Shown: piece after piece, positions 51,117 to 59,731 of the stretch
How positions within the stretch are numbered: position 1 is the first letter of the stretch
Layout of the letters: each line of letters opens with the position of its first letter
Origin: Flavobacteriales bacterium
GTDB taxonomy: Bacteria; Bacteroidota; Bacteroidia; Flavobacteriales_F; PHOS-HE28
Length of the DNA: 64,000 nt
Assembly: GCA_016710965.1 (NCBI GenBank)
Contig: JADJTW010000031.1
Span: 858,509-922,508, forward strand
Reading direction: 5' to 3'
Position numbers and translations under genes: made by a program
Notes under the pieces: generated by a model
Seen by the model: the letters and a program-made list of their open reading frames with translations, nothing else
Told to the model about the DNA's origin: nothing
Databases searched by the model: none

Positions 51117-51761
51117 TCATTTCACCAGCCCCGCTTTCACCGCTATTCGCACGAGGCCCGCCACGTTGTGCGTGTCCAGCTTCCGCATCAGGTTGGTCCG
51201 GTGCGTGTCCACGGTGCGCGGGCTGATGAAAAGGCGCTCTCCGATCTCCTTGTTGCCAAGGCCTTCCGCCAGGGCGGCCAGCACTTCCACTTCCCGTTCG
51301 CTCAGCTCCTTCAGCGTGTCGCGGTCGTGCGCAGTCGCCATGCGCTGCTTCATCAACCCCTCCACCACGCTGCTGGCAAAATGCCGGTTGCCCGCATGCA
51401 CATTGCGTATGGCGAAAAGCAATTCCTCGCGTCCGCAATCCTTCACCAGATAGCCGTCGGCCCCAAGTTCCATTACGCGCTGCACCATGGCTGGCTCATC
51501 GTGCATGCTCAGGATGATGGTCTTGGGCCTGGGATGAATGCGGGCGATGCGTTCGAGCGTGGCGAGGCCGTCCAGTACGGGCATCTCGATATCCATCAGC
51601 ACCACATCGATGGCGAGATGCCCAAGGGCATCAAGCGCTTCCCGGCCATTGGCGCAGGTGAGAACGCATTCCATGTCCGGGGCTTCGGACAGCAGGCCTT
51701 TGAGGCCATCTGTGATGATGCGGTGATCGTCAGCGAGCAGGATGCGGATGGGCACGTTCAT
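51117..51761 (-). CDS. LuxR/NarL family response regulator
   Basis: A 214-residue DNA-binding regulator. The receiver domain has Asp11-Asp12 (LADDHR), the phosphorylated Asp57 in VVLMDIEMP, and the Lys of YLVKDCG. The C-terminal LuxR-type helix-turn-helix is LSEREVEVLAALAEGLGNKE with SPRTVDTHRTNLMRKL. The start overlaps the end of the upstream histidine kinase (ATGA), so the two are a cognate pair. Confidence 0.95.
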   Translation of the reverse strand: MNVPIRILLADDHRIITDGLKGLLSEAPDMECVLTCANGREALDALGHLAIDVVLMDIEMPVLDGLATLERIARIHPRPKTIILSMHDEPAMVQRVMELGADGYLVKDCGREELLFAIRNVHAGNRHFASSVVEGLMKQRMATAHDRDTLKELSEREVEVLAALAEGLGNKEIGERLFISPRTVDTHRTNLMRKLDTHNVAGLVRIAVKAGLVK

Positions 51762-53560
51762 GCTGCTGGTGTCTCGATGGGGGCGCGCACGGTGATCGTG
51801 GTGCCGCCGCCACCTTCGATGGCAAAGCTACCTCCAGCGGTGCGCGCACGATCGGCCATCCCGACGATGCCGAGGCCGCCCGGAGCCCTCGTCGCATCGA
51901 ACCCGATGCCATCGTCGTGAACGATGAGCACAAGGTGCTCTCTGTTGCGGATCAGCTGGATATCCACATGGGTGGCACCTGCATGCTTGATGATGTTGCC
52001 GATCGACTCTTGCGCGATCCGGTAGATGCCCGTGGCAAGTTCGGGACGCAGAACATCGGGCACGCCATGTGCGTCGAATCTCCCCTGGACATTCGTCCCG
52101 TCGAATGAGGACTTCACCAGGTCGCGCAATGCTGGGACGAGGCCCAATCGGCTCAGGGCCTTGGGCATAAGCTGGTGCGCCAATTCGCGGACCTCACGGG
52201 CTGCGCCATCGAGCAGGCCGATCACATCGGGCAGCGCTTGATCGGCGGTGGCCGAGCGCAAATGCTCCAACCGATGCTTGATGCCGCCCAATTGCTGGCC
52301 GACACCATCGTGCAGTTCTCGCGCCAGTCGCTTGCGTTCCTCTTCGGTCGCTGCGAACACGGCCTTCAATCCTGCTTCCCGCTCGCGTATGATCGCCGCA
52401 TCGCGCTCGGCTCGCAAACGCTGCTGGCGCCATTGATGGAAGAGCATGCCCAAGACCACCACGAGGAATAGGGCGATGGCCACCGCCCAGATGACCAGCT
52501 GCCTTCGGGCCGCTCGTTCGTTGAGCTGCGCGATGGCGCGGTCCTTCTCCGCCACGCGATATCGCCGATCGAGCTCGGCCACGGTGCGCTCCCGCTCGGC
52601 ATTGAGCAGGCTGTCCTTCAAGGCCATGGCGGCGCGCGCGGTGCTGAGCGCGCGCAAGGTTTCACCGCCAGCCTCGTACAGCACCGACAACCGCTCGAGC
52701 GACTGCTGTCGTCCGCGCGGGTAATCGAGCGCTGTGGTTGCGGATAGCGCCGCTTCGTAAGCGGCGATGGCATCGGACCGTCTTCCCCATGCTTCGTAAA
52801 GCTCTCCGAAGTAGAGGTGCTCCTCCGCCACGCCGAAAGCATCACCGCGAGAACGTCGTTCCTCCATGGCCTGCCTGAACCAGCGCTCCGATTCGATGAA
52901 GTTCCCGCGCAGGTGCTCCACGGTGCCGAGGCAATTCATGCTGAAGGGGACCCCGAGACTATCGCCCACCTCACGCTTGATCCGAAGCGAACGTGCATAG
53001 CAGTAGTAGGCGCTGTCCAGGTCGCCGCGCATTTCATAGAGCACTCCGAAGCTGTTGGTGTGCGAGGCGAGCCATTCGCGCGCATCGGCCTCTTCGAGCT
53101 TGCCGATGCCTTGCCGCATGATCTCGAATGCGGTCGCAAGGTCTCTTCGCTTCATGTTGTAAGCCAGAGCGCACTCCGCGCCTCCTTCGCGGGCCTTATC
53201 ACCGATCGCGCGGTACATATCGATGGCCTTGAGCGCGTGGTGGGTGGCACTATCGTATGCGCCAAGGAGATAGTGCGCCTTATGCAGGATCTCCAGTGCC
53301 ATGCCCTGCCGCACAGAGGGGCCCTGACGACGCAGTTGCGACAATGCGCGATGCTGCAAGGCAATCGTGGTAGCCAGATCGCTGCTCATCACATCGTACG
53401 ACAGCTGCACGATGCTGTCCACCCAGGCATCGGTGAGGGTGCCGCGCGTTGCAGCGTCGATCGTGCGAAGTCGGCGCTCGCTTTGCGCTTGCACGGTTCC
53501 GTGGGCAAGGAGGGCCCAAAGCACAGGGACCAGCAAGCTCCGATGCGATCGCAGGCTCAC
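51758..53560 (-). CDS. TPR-containing sensor histidine kinase (HisKA_3/NarX type)
   Basis: A 600-residue kinase. A signal segment (LLVPVLWALLAHGTVQAQ) precedes periplasmic tetratricopeptide repeats. One membrane helix follows (LVIWAVAIALFLVVVLGMLF), then a coiled coil, the phospho-acceptor His in RLARELHDGVGQQLGGIKH, and an ATPase domain (DDGIGF and GGLGIVGMADRA). The GTG at 53560 is favoured because it overlaps the stop of the carboxyltransferase gene (GTGA) and gives a signal peptide. Stimulus unknown; coupling to an acyl-CoA carboxylase gene hints at a metabolic link. Confidence 0.92.
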   Translation of the reverse strand: MSLRSHRSLLVPVLWALLAHGTVQAQSERRLRTIDAATRGTLTDAWVDSIVQLSYDVMSSDLATTIALQHRALSQLRRQGPSVRQGMALEILHKAHYLLGAYDSATHHALKAIDMYRAIGDKAREGGAECALAYNMKRRDLATAFEIMRQGIGKLEEADAREWLASHTNSFGVLYEMRGDLDSAYYCYARSLRIKREVGDSLGVPFSMNCLGTVEHLRGNFIESERWFRQAMEERRSRGDAFGVAEEHLYFGELYEAWGRRSDAIAAYEAALSATTALDYPRGRQQSLERLSVLYEAGGETLRALSTARAAMALKDSLLNAERERTVAELDRRYRVAEKDRAIAQLNERAARRQLVIWAVAIALFLVVVLGMLFHQWRQQRLRAERDAAIIREREAGLKAVFAATEEERKRLARELHDGVGQQLGGIKHRLEHLRSATADQALPDVIGLLDGAAREVRELAHQLMPKALSRLGLVPALRDLVKSSFDGTNVQGRFDAHGVPDVLRPELATGIYRIAQESIGNIIKHAGATHVDIQLIRNREHLVLIVHDDGIGFDATRAPGGLGIVGMADRARTAGGSFAIEGGGGTTITVRAPIETPAA

Positions 53561-55098
53561 AGCGGGATGTTGCCGTGCTTCTTCCTTGGGAGCTTGTCCA
53601 CCTTGTTGCGCAGCATTTCCAAAGCAGCAATGATCTTCTCGCGGGTTTGCGATGGGCGGATGACTTCGTCCACATAACCACGCGCCGCCGCTTCGTACGG
53701 GTTGGCGAACTGTTCCTTGTACTGCGCCTCCTTCTCCTGCCACTTACCGGCAGGATCGGCGGCCTTGGCGATCTCGCCTTTGAAGATGATCTCCGCCGCT
53801 CCCTTCGCTCCCATCACAGCGATCTCGGCGCTGGGCCATGCGTAGTTCATGTCGCAGCCGATGTGCTTGCTGTTCATCACATCATAGGCGCCGCCGTATG
53901 CTTTGCGGGTGATCACGGTGATGCGCGGCACGGTAGCTTCGCTGAAGGCGTAGAGCAGTTTGGCGCCGTGGCTGATGATCCCGCGCCACTCCTGGTCCGT
54001 GCCCGGTAGGAAGCCGGGCACATCAACGAACACGAGCAGCGGTATGTTGAAGGCATCGCAGAAGCGTACGAATCGCGCCGCCTTGGTACTGGCATCGATG
54101 TCGAGCACCCCGGCGAGCGTAGCGGGCTGATTGGCCACGCACCCTACTGTGCGGCCTGCGACACGGGCGAAGCCCACTACCATATTGCGCGCATACTCGG
54201 CATGCACCTCCATGCTGCTGTCCGGGTCGATCACCGCGTTGAGCACTTCGCGGATGTCGTATGGCTGGTTGGGATTCTCCGGGATGATGCTATCCAGCAA
54301 CGGGCGCCGCTCGTCGCCTGGCGCATAGGGCACTTGCGGCGGCTCCTCCTCGCAGTTGCCGGGGATGTAGCCCACCAACTGGCGCAACTGGCGAAAGGCG
54401 TCCAATTCGTTCGGCGCTGTGAAGTGCGCTACGCCGCTCTTGCTCGCATGTGTGGCAGCTCCTCCGAGATCCTCGCTGCTGACCTCTTCGTGCGTCACGG
54501 TCTTCACCACGGTGGGACCGGTGACGAACATATAGCTGCTGCCCTCGGCCATGAGCACGAAATCGGTGAGGGCTGGCGAATACACCGCGCCGCCAGCGCA
54601 TGGGCCCAGGATGGCGCTGATCTGCGGCACCACTCCGCTGCTGCGCACATTGCGATAGAAAATATCGGCATAGCCGCCCAGGGAGACCACGCCCTCCTGG
54701 ATGCGCGCACCGCCACTATCGTTAAGCCCGATCAGTGGTGCACCGTTCTGCATGGCCAGGTCCATGATGCGGCAGATCTTCTGCGCGTGCGCCTCGGCCA
54801 GCGATCCGCCCAGCACCGTGAAATCCTGCGAGAACACGTACACGAGGCGGCCGTCGATGGTGCCGTAGCCGGTGACCACGCCGTCGCCCGGGAAGGTCTG
54901 TTTGTCCAGCCCGAAGTTGGTGCTGCGGTGGGTTACCAATTGGCCCAATTCCTGGAAACTGCCCTCGTCAAGGAGAAGGTCCACGCGCTCGCGCGCGGTG
55001 AGCTTGCCCTTCTTGTGCTGTGCGGCGATCCGCTCTGCACCCCCGCCTTCGAGGGCTTTGGCAATACGGGCGTCCAAGGCGTCGAACTGGTCCTTCAT
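53557..55098 (-). CDS. acyl-CoA carboxylase carboxyltransferase (propionyl-CoA carboxylase beta-like)
   Basis: A 513-residue crotonase-fold subunit that moves CO2 from biotin to an acyl-CoA such as propionyl-CoA. It has GKLTARERVDLLLDEGSFQE, the acyl-CoA site NDSGGARIQEGVVSLGGYAD, the oxyanion GPCAGGAVYSPALTDF, and in the C-terminal half FVDVPGFLPGTDQE and RKAYGGAYDVM. The biotinylated partner may be the carrier at 9410-9919. TACCTTCG lies 22 nt before the ATG, opposite the promoter of the divergent NIT-kinase. Its stop overlaps the start of the TPR kinase. Confidence 0.94.
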   Translation of the reverse strand: MKDQFDALDARIAKALEGGGAERIAAQHKKGKLTARERVDLLLDEGSFQELGQLVTHRSTNFGLDKQTFPGDGVVTGYGTIDGRLVYVFSQDFTVLGGSLAEAHAQKICRIMDLAMQNGAPLIGLNDSGGARIQEGVVSLGGYADIFYRNVRSSGVVPQISAILGPCAGGAVYSPALTDFVLMAEGSSYMFVTGPTVVKTVTHEEVSSEDLGGAATHASKSGVAHFTAPNELDAFRQLRQLVGYIPGNCEEEPPQVPYAPGDERRPLLDSIIPENPNQPYDIREVLNAVIDPDSSMEVHAEYARNMVVGFARVAGRTVGCVANQPATLAGVLDIDASTKAARFVRFCDAFNIPLLVFVDVPGFLPGTDQEWRGIISHGAKLLYAFSEATVPRITVITRKAYGGAYDVMNSKHIGCDMNYAWPSAEIAVMGAKGAAEIIFKGEIAKAADPAGKWQEKEAQYKEQFANPYEAAARGYVDEVIRPSQTREKIIAALEMLRNKVDKLPRKKHGNIPL

Positions 55099-55120
55099 CG
55101 TTGGTGGGATGGTCGTGGGC

Positions 55121-55128
55121 GAAGGTAT
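55121..55128 (-). promoter_or_regulatory. -7 promoter element (TACCTTCG) of the carboxyltransferase operon
   Basis: TACCTTCG on the minus strand, 22 nt before the ATG at 55098. The divergent kinase's TACTTTG is at 55155-55161, so two promoters face away within 40 bases. Confidence 0.45.
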
Positions 55129-55166
55129 CCCCCGGCATTGAAGGGCCACTTGCGTACTTTGGGAGC

Positions 55167-57080
55167 ATGCGCTGGCGATTCGCCGACCTGCCCGTCCGAA
55201 CCAAGTTCATGGTAACGCTGGGCATCCCCGTTATCGGCATGGTGCTTCTTATCGGCAAGCAGATCGATTCGAGCATCAAGCGGCGTGATGTGCTGGGCTA
55301 CATCGGCCAGCAAGCCGAATTGATCGCGCTTTACGCCAATGTGGTGCATGAGGTGCAGAAGGAGAGCGCGCTTTCGGTGGGCTACCTCAGCGGCATGAAC
55401 GTGCTGCCCATGAAGCTCGATGTCCAGTATGCTCGCACGGATGCTGCCGTAGGCACTCTGGACTCTCCCACCAGCCCGGCGGGTCCGCGCATCGCCGAAA
55501 GCCGCCCGTTCGACGGCCTTCATATCCTCCGGCAGCGCGTTGAACAGAAGCGTATCGACGCCGCCGCCGCCAGCAGGGCTTATCGGGGCATGGACCAGCT
55601 CTTGCTCGACGAGCTCAACCGTGTAACCAAATTGGCGCTGGACCCCGATACCAAGGACAGGCTTTACGCACACCTCCGGCTGCTGAGCGCCAAAGAAGCC
55701 CTGAGCGTACTGCGCGACAAGCTCACTATCGGCTACGCCACCCGGCCTATCGACGCCAATGAACTGGCCGAGCTCGGCGAGCAGGTCTCGGCTTACGAGA
55801 CCAATGTGCTGCTCTTCGAGCGGGACGCTCCGCCCGAGGTGCTCACCACCTACCAGGAGGTGTTCCAAGGAGAGGATGTGAACTTCATGCGCTCGCTTAT
55901 CGGCACCGTCAAGCAGCGGCGTTCTCCGGACCTGGCGATCGCGCCCCGGGAGTGGTGGGAGCTTTCGCTTCAAGCCCTCGACAAATTGCGCGATGTGGAG
56001 ATCCGGTCCCTGGACCTGATCATCGAGAACACCAGGGCCAACACGCGCGATGCGGAGTTCCGGCTCCTGGTGGTGCTTGCCGCCCTCATCGGCGTTGTAG
56101 GCGCGGTCTCCATCATGGGTTGGCTCATCACCCGTGGCGTACGCAACACGGTTAGCGAGGTGGGTCGCGCGGCGCGCTCGCTGGCCGTGGGCGATGTGAG
56201 CGCCAAGGTGCCGGTAAACAGCAACGATGAGATCGGCGAGATGGCGCGGTCGTTCAACGGCATGATCGAGAACATCCGTTCGTTGGCGAAAAGCGCCGAA
56301 TCCATCGGCCGCGGCGATTACGGCGTCACGGTGAACGTGCGCGGGCAGCAGGATGTGCTGGGACTGGCCCTCGCGCGGATGAAAGAGAACCTGAAGGCCG
56401 CACGGCTTCGCGATGACGAGCAGACACGCGCGCTGCAGAGCGAAAAGGAAAAGCTGGAGCAGGCCCATGAACGGATCAGCGTGCTCATCAAGGAAATGCA
56501 CCACCGGGTGAAGAACAACCTGCAGGTGATCGCCAGCCTGTTGCGCTTGCAGGCTGCAAGCTTCACCGATGAGCGCCTGCAGGATGCCTTCGATCAGAGC
56601 CAGAGCCGCGTGACCAGCATGGCGCTCATCCATGAAAAGCTGTACAAGGGCGATGAGCTGGCCTCCGTGGACGTAGCGCTCTACATCAACGAACTTTTCG
56701 AGGGCCTCATCAAGGTGAACGACGTGCAGGACCGCATCCGACCCCGCACCGACATCGATGCCGGCCTGGCCTTCGGCCTGAACACCATGGTGCCTTTGGG
56801 CCTCTTGCTCAATGAGCTCATCACCAATTCGTTCAAGCACGCCTTCATCGGGCGGGACACCGGCGTGGTCACGCTGGCGATCCATCGCGCAAACGATGGG
56901 GCCTTCGATCTGCACTATTCCGATGACGGCACAGGCATACCCGCAGAGAAGATCCAGGACAGCGGCGCCACGCTCGGCGTGTCATTGATCGAGAGCCTTG
57001 TGGAACAGATGAACGGCCGCATGGCCGTGGAAGGCACGGAGGCGGGCACCCGATACCATATCCGCTTCGTAGCCCGGTGA
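55167..57080 (+). CDS. NIT-domain sensor histidine kinase (HisKA_2/HWE-like)
   Basis: A 637-residue membrane kinase. The first helix (MVTLGIPVIGMVLLIG) is followed by a large periplasmic NIT (nitrate/nitrite-sensing-type) domain with EVQKESALSVGYLSG. A second helix (FRLLVVLAALIGVVGAVSIM) leads to a HAMP domain (GDVSAKVPVNSNDEIGEMAR). A coiled coil and the HisKA_2 motif KEMHHRVKNNLQVIASLLRL come next, then the ATPase domain (NELITNSFKHAF; YSDDGTGIP). TACTTTG lies 5 nt before the ATG. No receiver protein is adjacent; such kinases often use a remote regulator. Nitrate sensing is not established. Confidence 0.92.
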   Translation: MRWRFADLPVRTKFMVTLGIPVIGMVLLIGKQIDSSIKRRDVLGYIGQQAELIALYANVVHEVQKESALSVGYLSGMNVLPMKLDVQYARTDAAVGTLDSPTSPAGPRIAESRPFDGLHILRQRVEQKRIDAAAASRAYRGMDQLLLDELNRVTKLALDPDTKDRLYAHLRLLSAKEALSVLRDKLTIGYATRPIDANELAELGEQVSAYETNVLLFERDAPPEVLTTYQEVFQGEDVNFMRSLIGTVKQRRSPDLAIAPREWWELSLQALDKLRDVEIRSLDLIIENTRANTRDAEFRLLVVLAALIGVVGAVSIMGWLITRGVRNTVSEVGRAARSLAVGDVSAKVPVNSNDEIGEMARSFNGMIENIRSLAKSAESIGRGDYGVTVNVRGQQDVLGLALARMKENLKAARLRDDEQTRALQSEKEKLEQAHERISVLIKEMHHRVKNNLQVIASLLRLQAASFTDERLQDAFDQSQSRVTSMALIHEKLYKGDELASVDVALYINELFEGLIKVNDVQDRIRPRTDIDAGLAFGLNTMVPLGLLLNELITNSFKHAFIGRDTGVVTLAIHRANDGAFDLHYSDDGTGIPAEKIQDSGATLGVSLIESLVEQMNGRMAVEGTEAGTRYHIRFVAR

Positions 57081-57152
57081 TCATCTCCGTTCCTACGAAC
57101 GGCTCTTCACAAGCATGGCCGCCCGTGACGGCATTCGAGCTCCGTCTCCGAC

Positions 57153-57905
57153 CTATGCCTTTTCGAGCTCGGCTTCCACCTCCTCAGCGAGGTCCATGTT
57201 GTGGTACACGGCATTCACGTCCTCATCCTCGTTCAGCAGGTCCACGAGCTTGATCACAGCCCGTGCGGTGGCGATATCGGCTGGCATGGTCACCAGCGGG
57301 AACCGTTTCAGTTCGGCGCTCTTTGCTTCCACGCCCAATTGCTCGAGCTTCTGCTGCATGCTGCCGAAGGAGGTGTAGGGCGTGAGGACGATGAAGCCGT
57401 CTTCGTCGCGGATCACATCATCGGCACCGGCATCGATGCATTCCATCTCGAACTCATCGGCATCGCGTCCTTTCAGAGCGGTGTCCTCTATCACGAACTC
57501 GGCCTTGCGATCGAACACGTGCGAGAGGGACCCTGATGTGCCCAGGGTGCCATTGCACTTGGAGAAGAAGCTGCGCACGTTGGCCACCGTGCGCGTGGTG
57601 TTGTTAGTGGCGGTCTCCACGAAGATGGCCACGCCACCTGGCGCATAGCCTTCGTAGGTCACCTCAGCGATGTCGACTCCCTCTCCCCCTGCCGCCTTCT
57701 TGATCGCGCGGTCCACATTGTCCTTGGGCATGTTCATGCCCCGGGCATTCTGTATGGCCATCTTCAACCGTGAATTGGAATCAGGGTTGGGGCCACCAGC
57801 CTTCACGGCCATGGCGATCTCCTTGCCGATACGCGTGAAGAGCTTGCTGAGCTTGGCGTTGCGGGCGAAGATCTTGTGCTTGCGTGTCTCGAAGATGCGG
57901 CCCAT
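57153..57905 (-). CDS. YebC/PmpR family regulatory protein
   Basis: A 250-residue cytosolic protein of the YebC family: GRIFETRKHKIFARNAKLSK, NSRLKMAIQNARGMNMPKDN, the TYEGYAPGGVAIFVE strand, TNNTTRTVANVRSFFSK and the acidic C-terminus. Members act as transcription regulators or as translation factors at polyproline stalls; which applies here is unknown. TATTTTAG lies 22 nt before the ATG. Confidence 0.94.
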   Translation of the reverse strand: MGRIFETRKHKIFARNAKLSKLFTRIGKEIAMAVKAGGPNPDSNSRLKMAIQNARGMNMPKDNVDRAIKKAAGGEGVDIAEVTYEGYAPGGVAIFVETATNNTTRTVANVRSFFSKCNGTLGTSGSLSHVFDRKAEFVIEDTALKGRDADEFEMECIDAGADDVIRDEDGFIVLTPYTSFGSMQQKLEQLGVEAKSAELKRFPLVTMPADIATARAVIKLVDLLNEDEDVNAVYHNMDLAEEVEAELEKA

Positions 57906-57965
57906 GGCGGAGTTCTTTATGTGGGCGCTAAAATAGCCGTACCCAGCCGACCGGAATGGAGCGGA

Positions 57966-58007
57966 GCCGCGAGGTGCGGTCCGCCTTGCGGCGGATGCCC
58001 TCGCGGC
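57966..58007. other. nested GC-rich stem-loop in intergenic DNA
   Basis: Outer stem GCCGCGAGG / CCTCGCGGC (9 bp) encloses an inner stem TCCGCC / GGCGGA (6 bp) with a TTGC loop. It lies between the start of the YebC gene and the end of the outer-membrane gene, both minus strand. No T-run follows, so it could be a Rho-assisted terminator or a structured RNA. The rest of the gap 57906-58056 holds only the YebC promoter region. Confidence 0.55.
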
Positions 58008-58056
58008 CCCCGGTCCAACCCCTCGTTGCGCTATGGCCGACGATAAAGCCCTGGCG

Positions 58057-59070
58057 CTAGTTGAACCCGATGATGGTGAGCCCTACGGTGAACGGGGTAA
58101 GCTCCGGTCCCTTGCCGTCCTTGAGCAATGGGGTGAGGGCGTATTCGGCGAATAGATTGAGGCCGCCATAGCCCACACGAACGGCGGCGGCCGCCCGATA
58201 GGGAAGCAGCAGGTAGTCGCCCTTATCGCGGTCCTTGCGGTCGTTGCCTTCCACGGTGTACTTCTGCTTGTACATGGTGTCGAAGTACCAGCTGCCCACC
58301 ACGCCTATGGCGATGTGGAAGTTGCGATCATGGCGGGGCTTGAACGTGCGGCGCAAGGCTCCTGTCGTATCTGCTCGCATGGCCATCACGTCGGCTTCGG
58401 TGGGCAGCGGAGAGCGCTGTGTGTTGAACTCGAGCATGAGCGGCATGCGCAATCCCATCTGGCGCAGTTTGTTCTTGCGGAAGTCGGGTTCATCCATGGG
58501 CATCCCGTAGAGGGAATCGGCATTGTAGGCGAGCAGGGCGTTGTTCTTCAACCGGTAGTTCACGAATTCCCAGCCGAGCCCGGTAAGCAGGCCCACGTGG
58601 TGCGTGCCGAACTCGATCTTCTGTTCCATGAAATTGATGGATACGAAGCGCGATTTCGTGTTGTCGATCTCCAGGAACTCGGCTTCCTTCGGGAGGTCGG
58701 TGCTGCCGTCTGCCGCGAGCAGGGTGTTCACGCCTATATCCACGCCGCTCCAATAGGTGAACTGGTTGCGGCGTTCGACCTTCCTGTCGTGGATCACCTC
58801 CGCTATGCTGTCGCTGGTGCTGGCCCATGGCTTGGGCTCTGTGATCACGGTGATGCGCTTGTACTTCATGTCGATGGTGAAATGGCTCTTGTCCTTTATG
58901 GTGTCTGTGTTGATCACCTCGACGTACGCCCCCCTCGTCGAACTCACTCCCAGGTTGAGCATGGGCAGGCCCGGATAAGTGGTGGTATCCGGTTTCGTGG
59001 CGGTCGTATCACCTTGCGCCACTGTCAGCGTGGCGAGGAAAAGGGCCCAGGTGGTGAAGAGAGCTTTCAT
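58057..59070 (-). CDS. outer-membrane beta-barrel (PorT-like) protein
   Basis: A 337-residue protein with signal peptide (MKALFTTWALFLATLTVAQG). Its C-terminal half alternates as a beta-barrel (GLLTGLGWEFVNYRLKN; LRMPLMLEFNTQ; FHIAIGVVGSWYFDT; AAAVRVGYGGLNLFAEYALT) and ends in GLTIIGFN, an aromatic terminal strand as in porin-family proteins. The ATG at 59070 is required by the signal peptide; upstream codons overlap the next gene. No substrate can be inferred. Confidence 0.82.
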   Translation of the reverse strand: MKALFTTWALFLATLTVAQGDTTATKPDTTTYPGLPMLNLGVSSTRGAYVEVINTDTIKDKSHFTIDMKYKRITVITEPKPWASTSDSIAEVIHDRKVERRNQFTYWSGVDIGVNTLLAADGSTDLPKEAEFLEIDNTKSRFVSINFMEQKIEFGTHHVGLLTGLGWEFVNYRLKNNALLAYNADSLYGMPMDEPDFRKNKLRQMGLRMPLMLEFNTQRSPLPTEADVMAMRADTTGALRRTFKPRHDRNFHIAIGVVGSWYFDTMYKQKYTVEGNDRKDRDKGDYLLLPYRAAAAVRVGYGGLNLFAEYALTPLLKDGKGPELTPFTVGLTIIGFN

Positions 59071-59130
59071 GGTCAAGGGTTCTTGAGCGTAGGACGATCT
59101 GCCGCGGCGGGAGTTACAGGGCATGTTCGA

Positions 59131-59160
59131 AAAGCAAAAAGCCCCGTGTTCCGGGGCTCT
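59131..59160 (-). terminator. intrinsic terminator downstream of the TonB-C-like gene
   Basis: On the minus strand AGCCCCG / CGGGGCT (7 bp, 5-base loop) followed by TTTTTGCTTTT. It ends the 59567-59196 transcript before the barrel gene. Confidence 0.75.
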
Positions 59161-59195
59161 TCTGCTGTAGGGTGTCGCCGTGGGGCGAAGCTGGC

Positions 59196-59567
59196 TCAGC
59201 TCTTCTCGGGGTGGAAGTCGATCACCATGTGGGTGGTCTTCCAGATGCCGCCGGGGTTCTCGCCGATATCCACTTTGGCGAGCTTGCGCAATACGTATGC
59301 TTTCAGTTGTTCGTTGGCGCTGGCGCATTGGATCACCTCCACCTTGCCTTCCTTATCGATGGCGAAACTGACGAAGACCTTGCCGGTCATGTTTCCCTGC
59401 TCGAGCAAGGGGAAGCTGAGGTGGCGGCTGAGCGCCCGGTCGAGGCTCCGCTCCATGGTGGTGCGCGCGGCAGGGGCGTTCATGCGTACGGGTTCTGCGG
59501 CGCGGGCATAGCCCAGGGTAAGCACACTTGCGAAGACAAGCGTCAGTCGGGTCAGTTGGCGTTTCAT
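59196..59567 (-). CDS. secreted protein with TonB C-terminal-like domain
   Basis: A 123-residue exported protein: signal peptide (MKRQLTRLTLVFASVLTLGY, cleavage after ARA), then a short linker and a TonB_C-like fold (GNMTGKVFVSFAIDKEGKVE, then V-I-Q-C-A-S-A-N-E-Q-L-K-A-Y-V). It lacks the N-terminal membrane anchor and proline-rich span of energy-coupling TonB, so it is a stand-alone periplasmic domain of unknown role. Followed by a strong terminator. Confidence 0.75.
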   Translation of the reverse strand: MKRQLTRLTLVFASVLTLGYARAAEPVRMNAPAARTTMERSLDRALSRHLSFPLLEQGNMTGKVFVSFAIDKEGKVEVIQCASANEQLKAYVLRKLAKVDIGENPGGIWKTTHMVIDFHPEKS

Positions 59568-59731
59568 GGCTCTTTGGTGTTGGTGGTTTGTGAGCATGGG
59601 ACGGTGTGGAATGGCCCTTCGTTACAGAGGTAATGGGGCTGCGTGATGAGCGGTATGTGGGCGACGATGAGCGGTTGGCGCCGTGACCGGAACCCTCGTC
59701 ATTCCTTAACGAATGCTAAAGGCAGGGGGGC

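Noticed and set aside
59071..59328. 86-residue extension of the outer-membrane barrel protein
   Set aside because: It would remove the signal peptide from the N-terminus and runs through the terminator and into the upstream gene.
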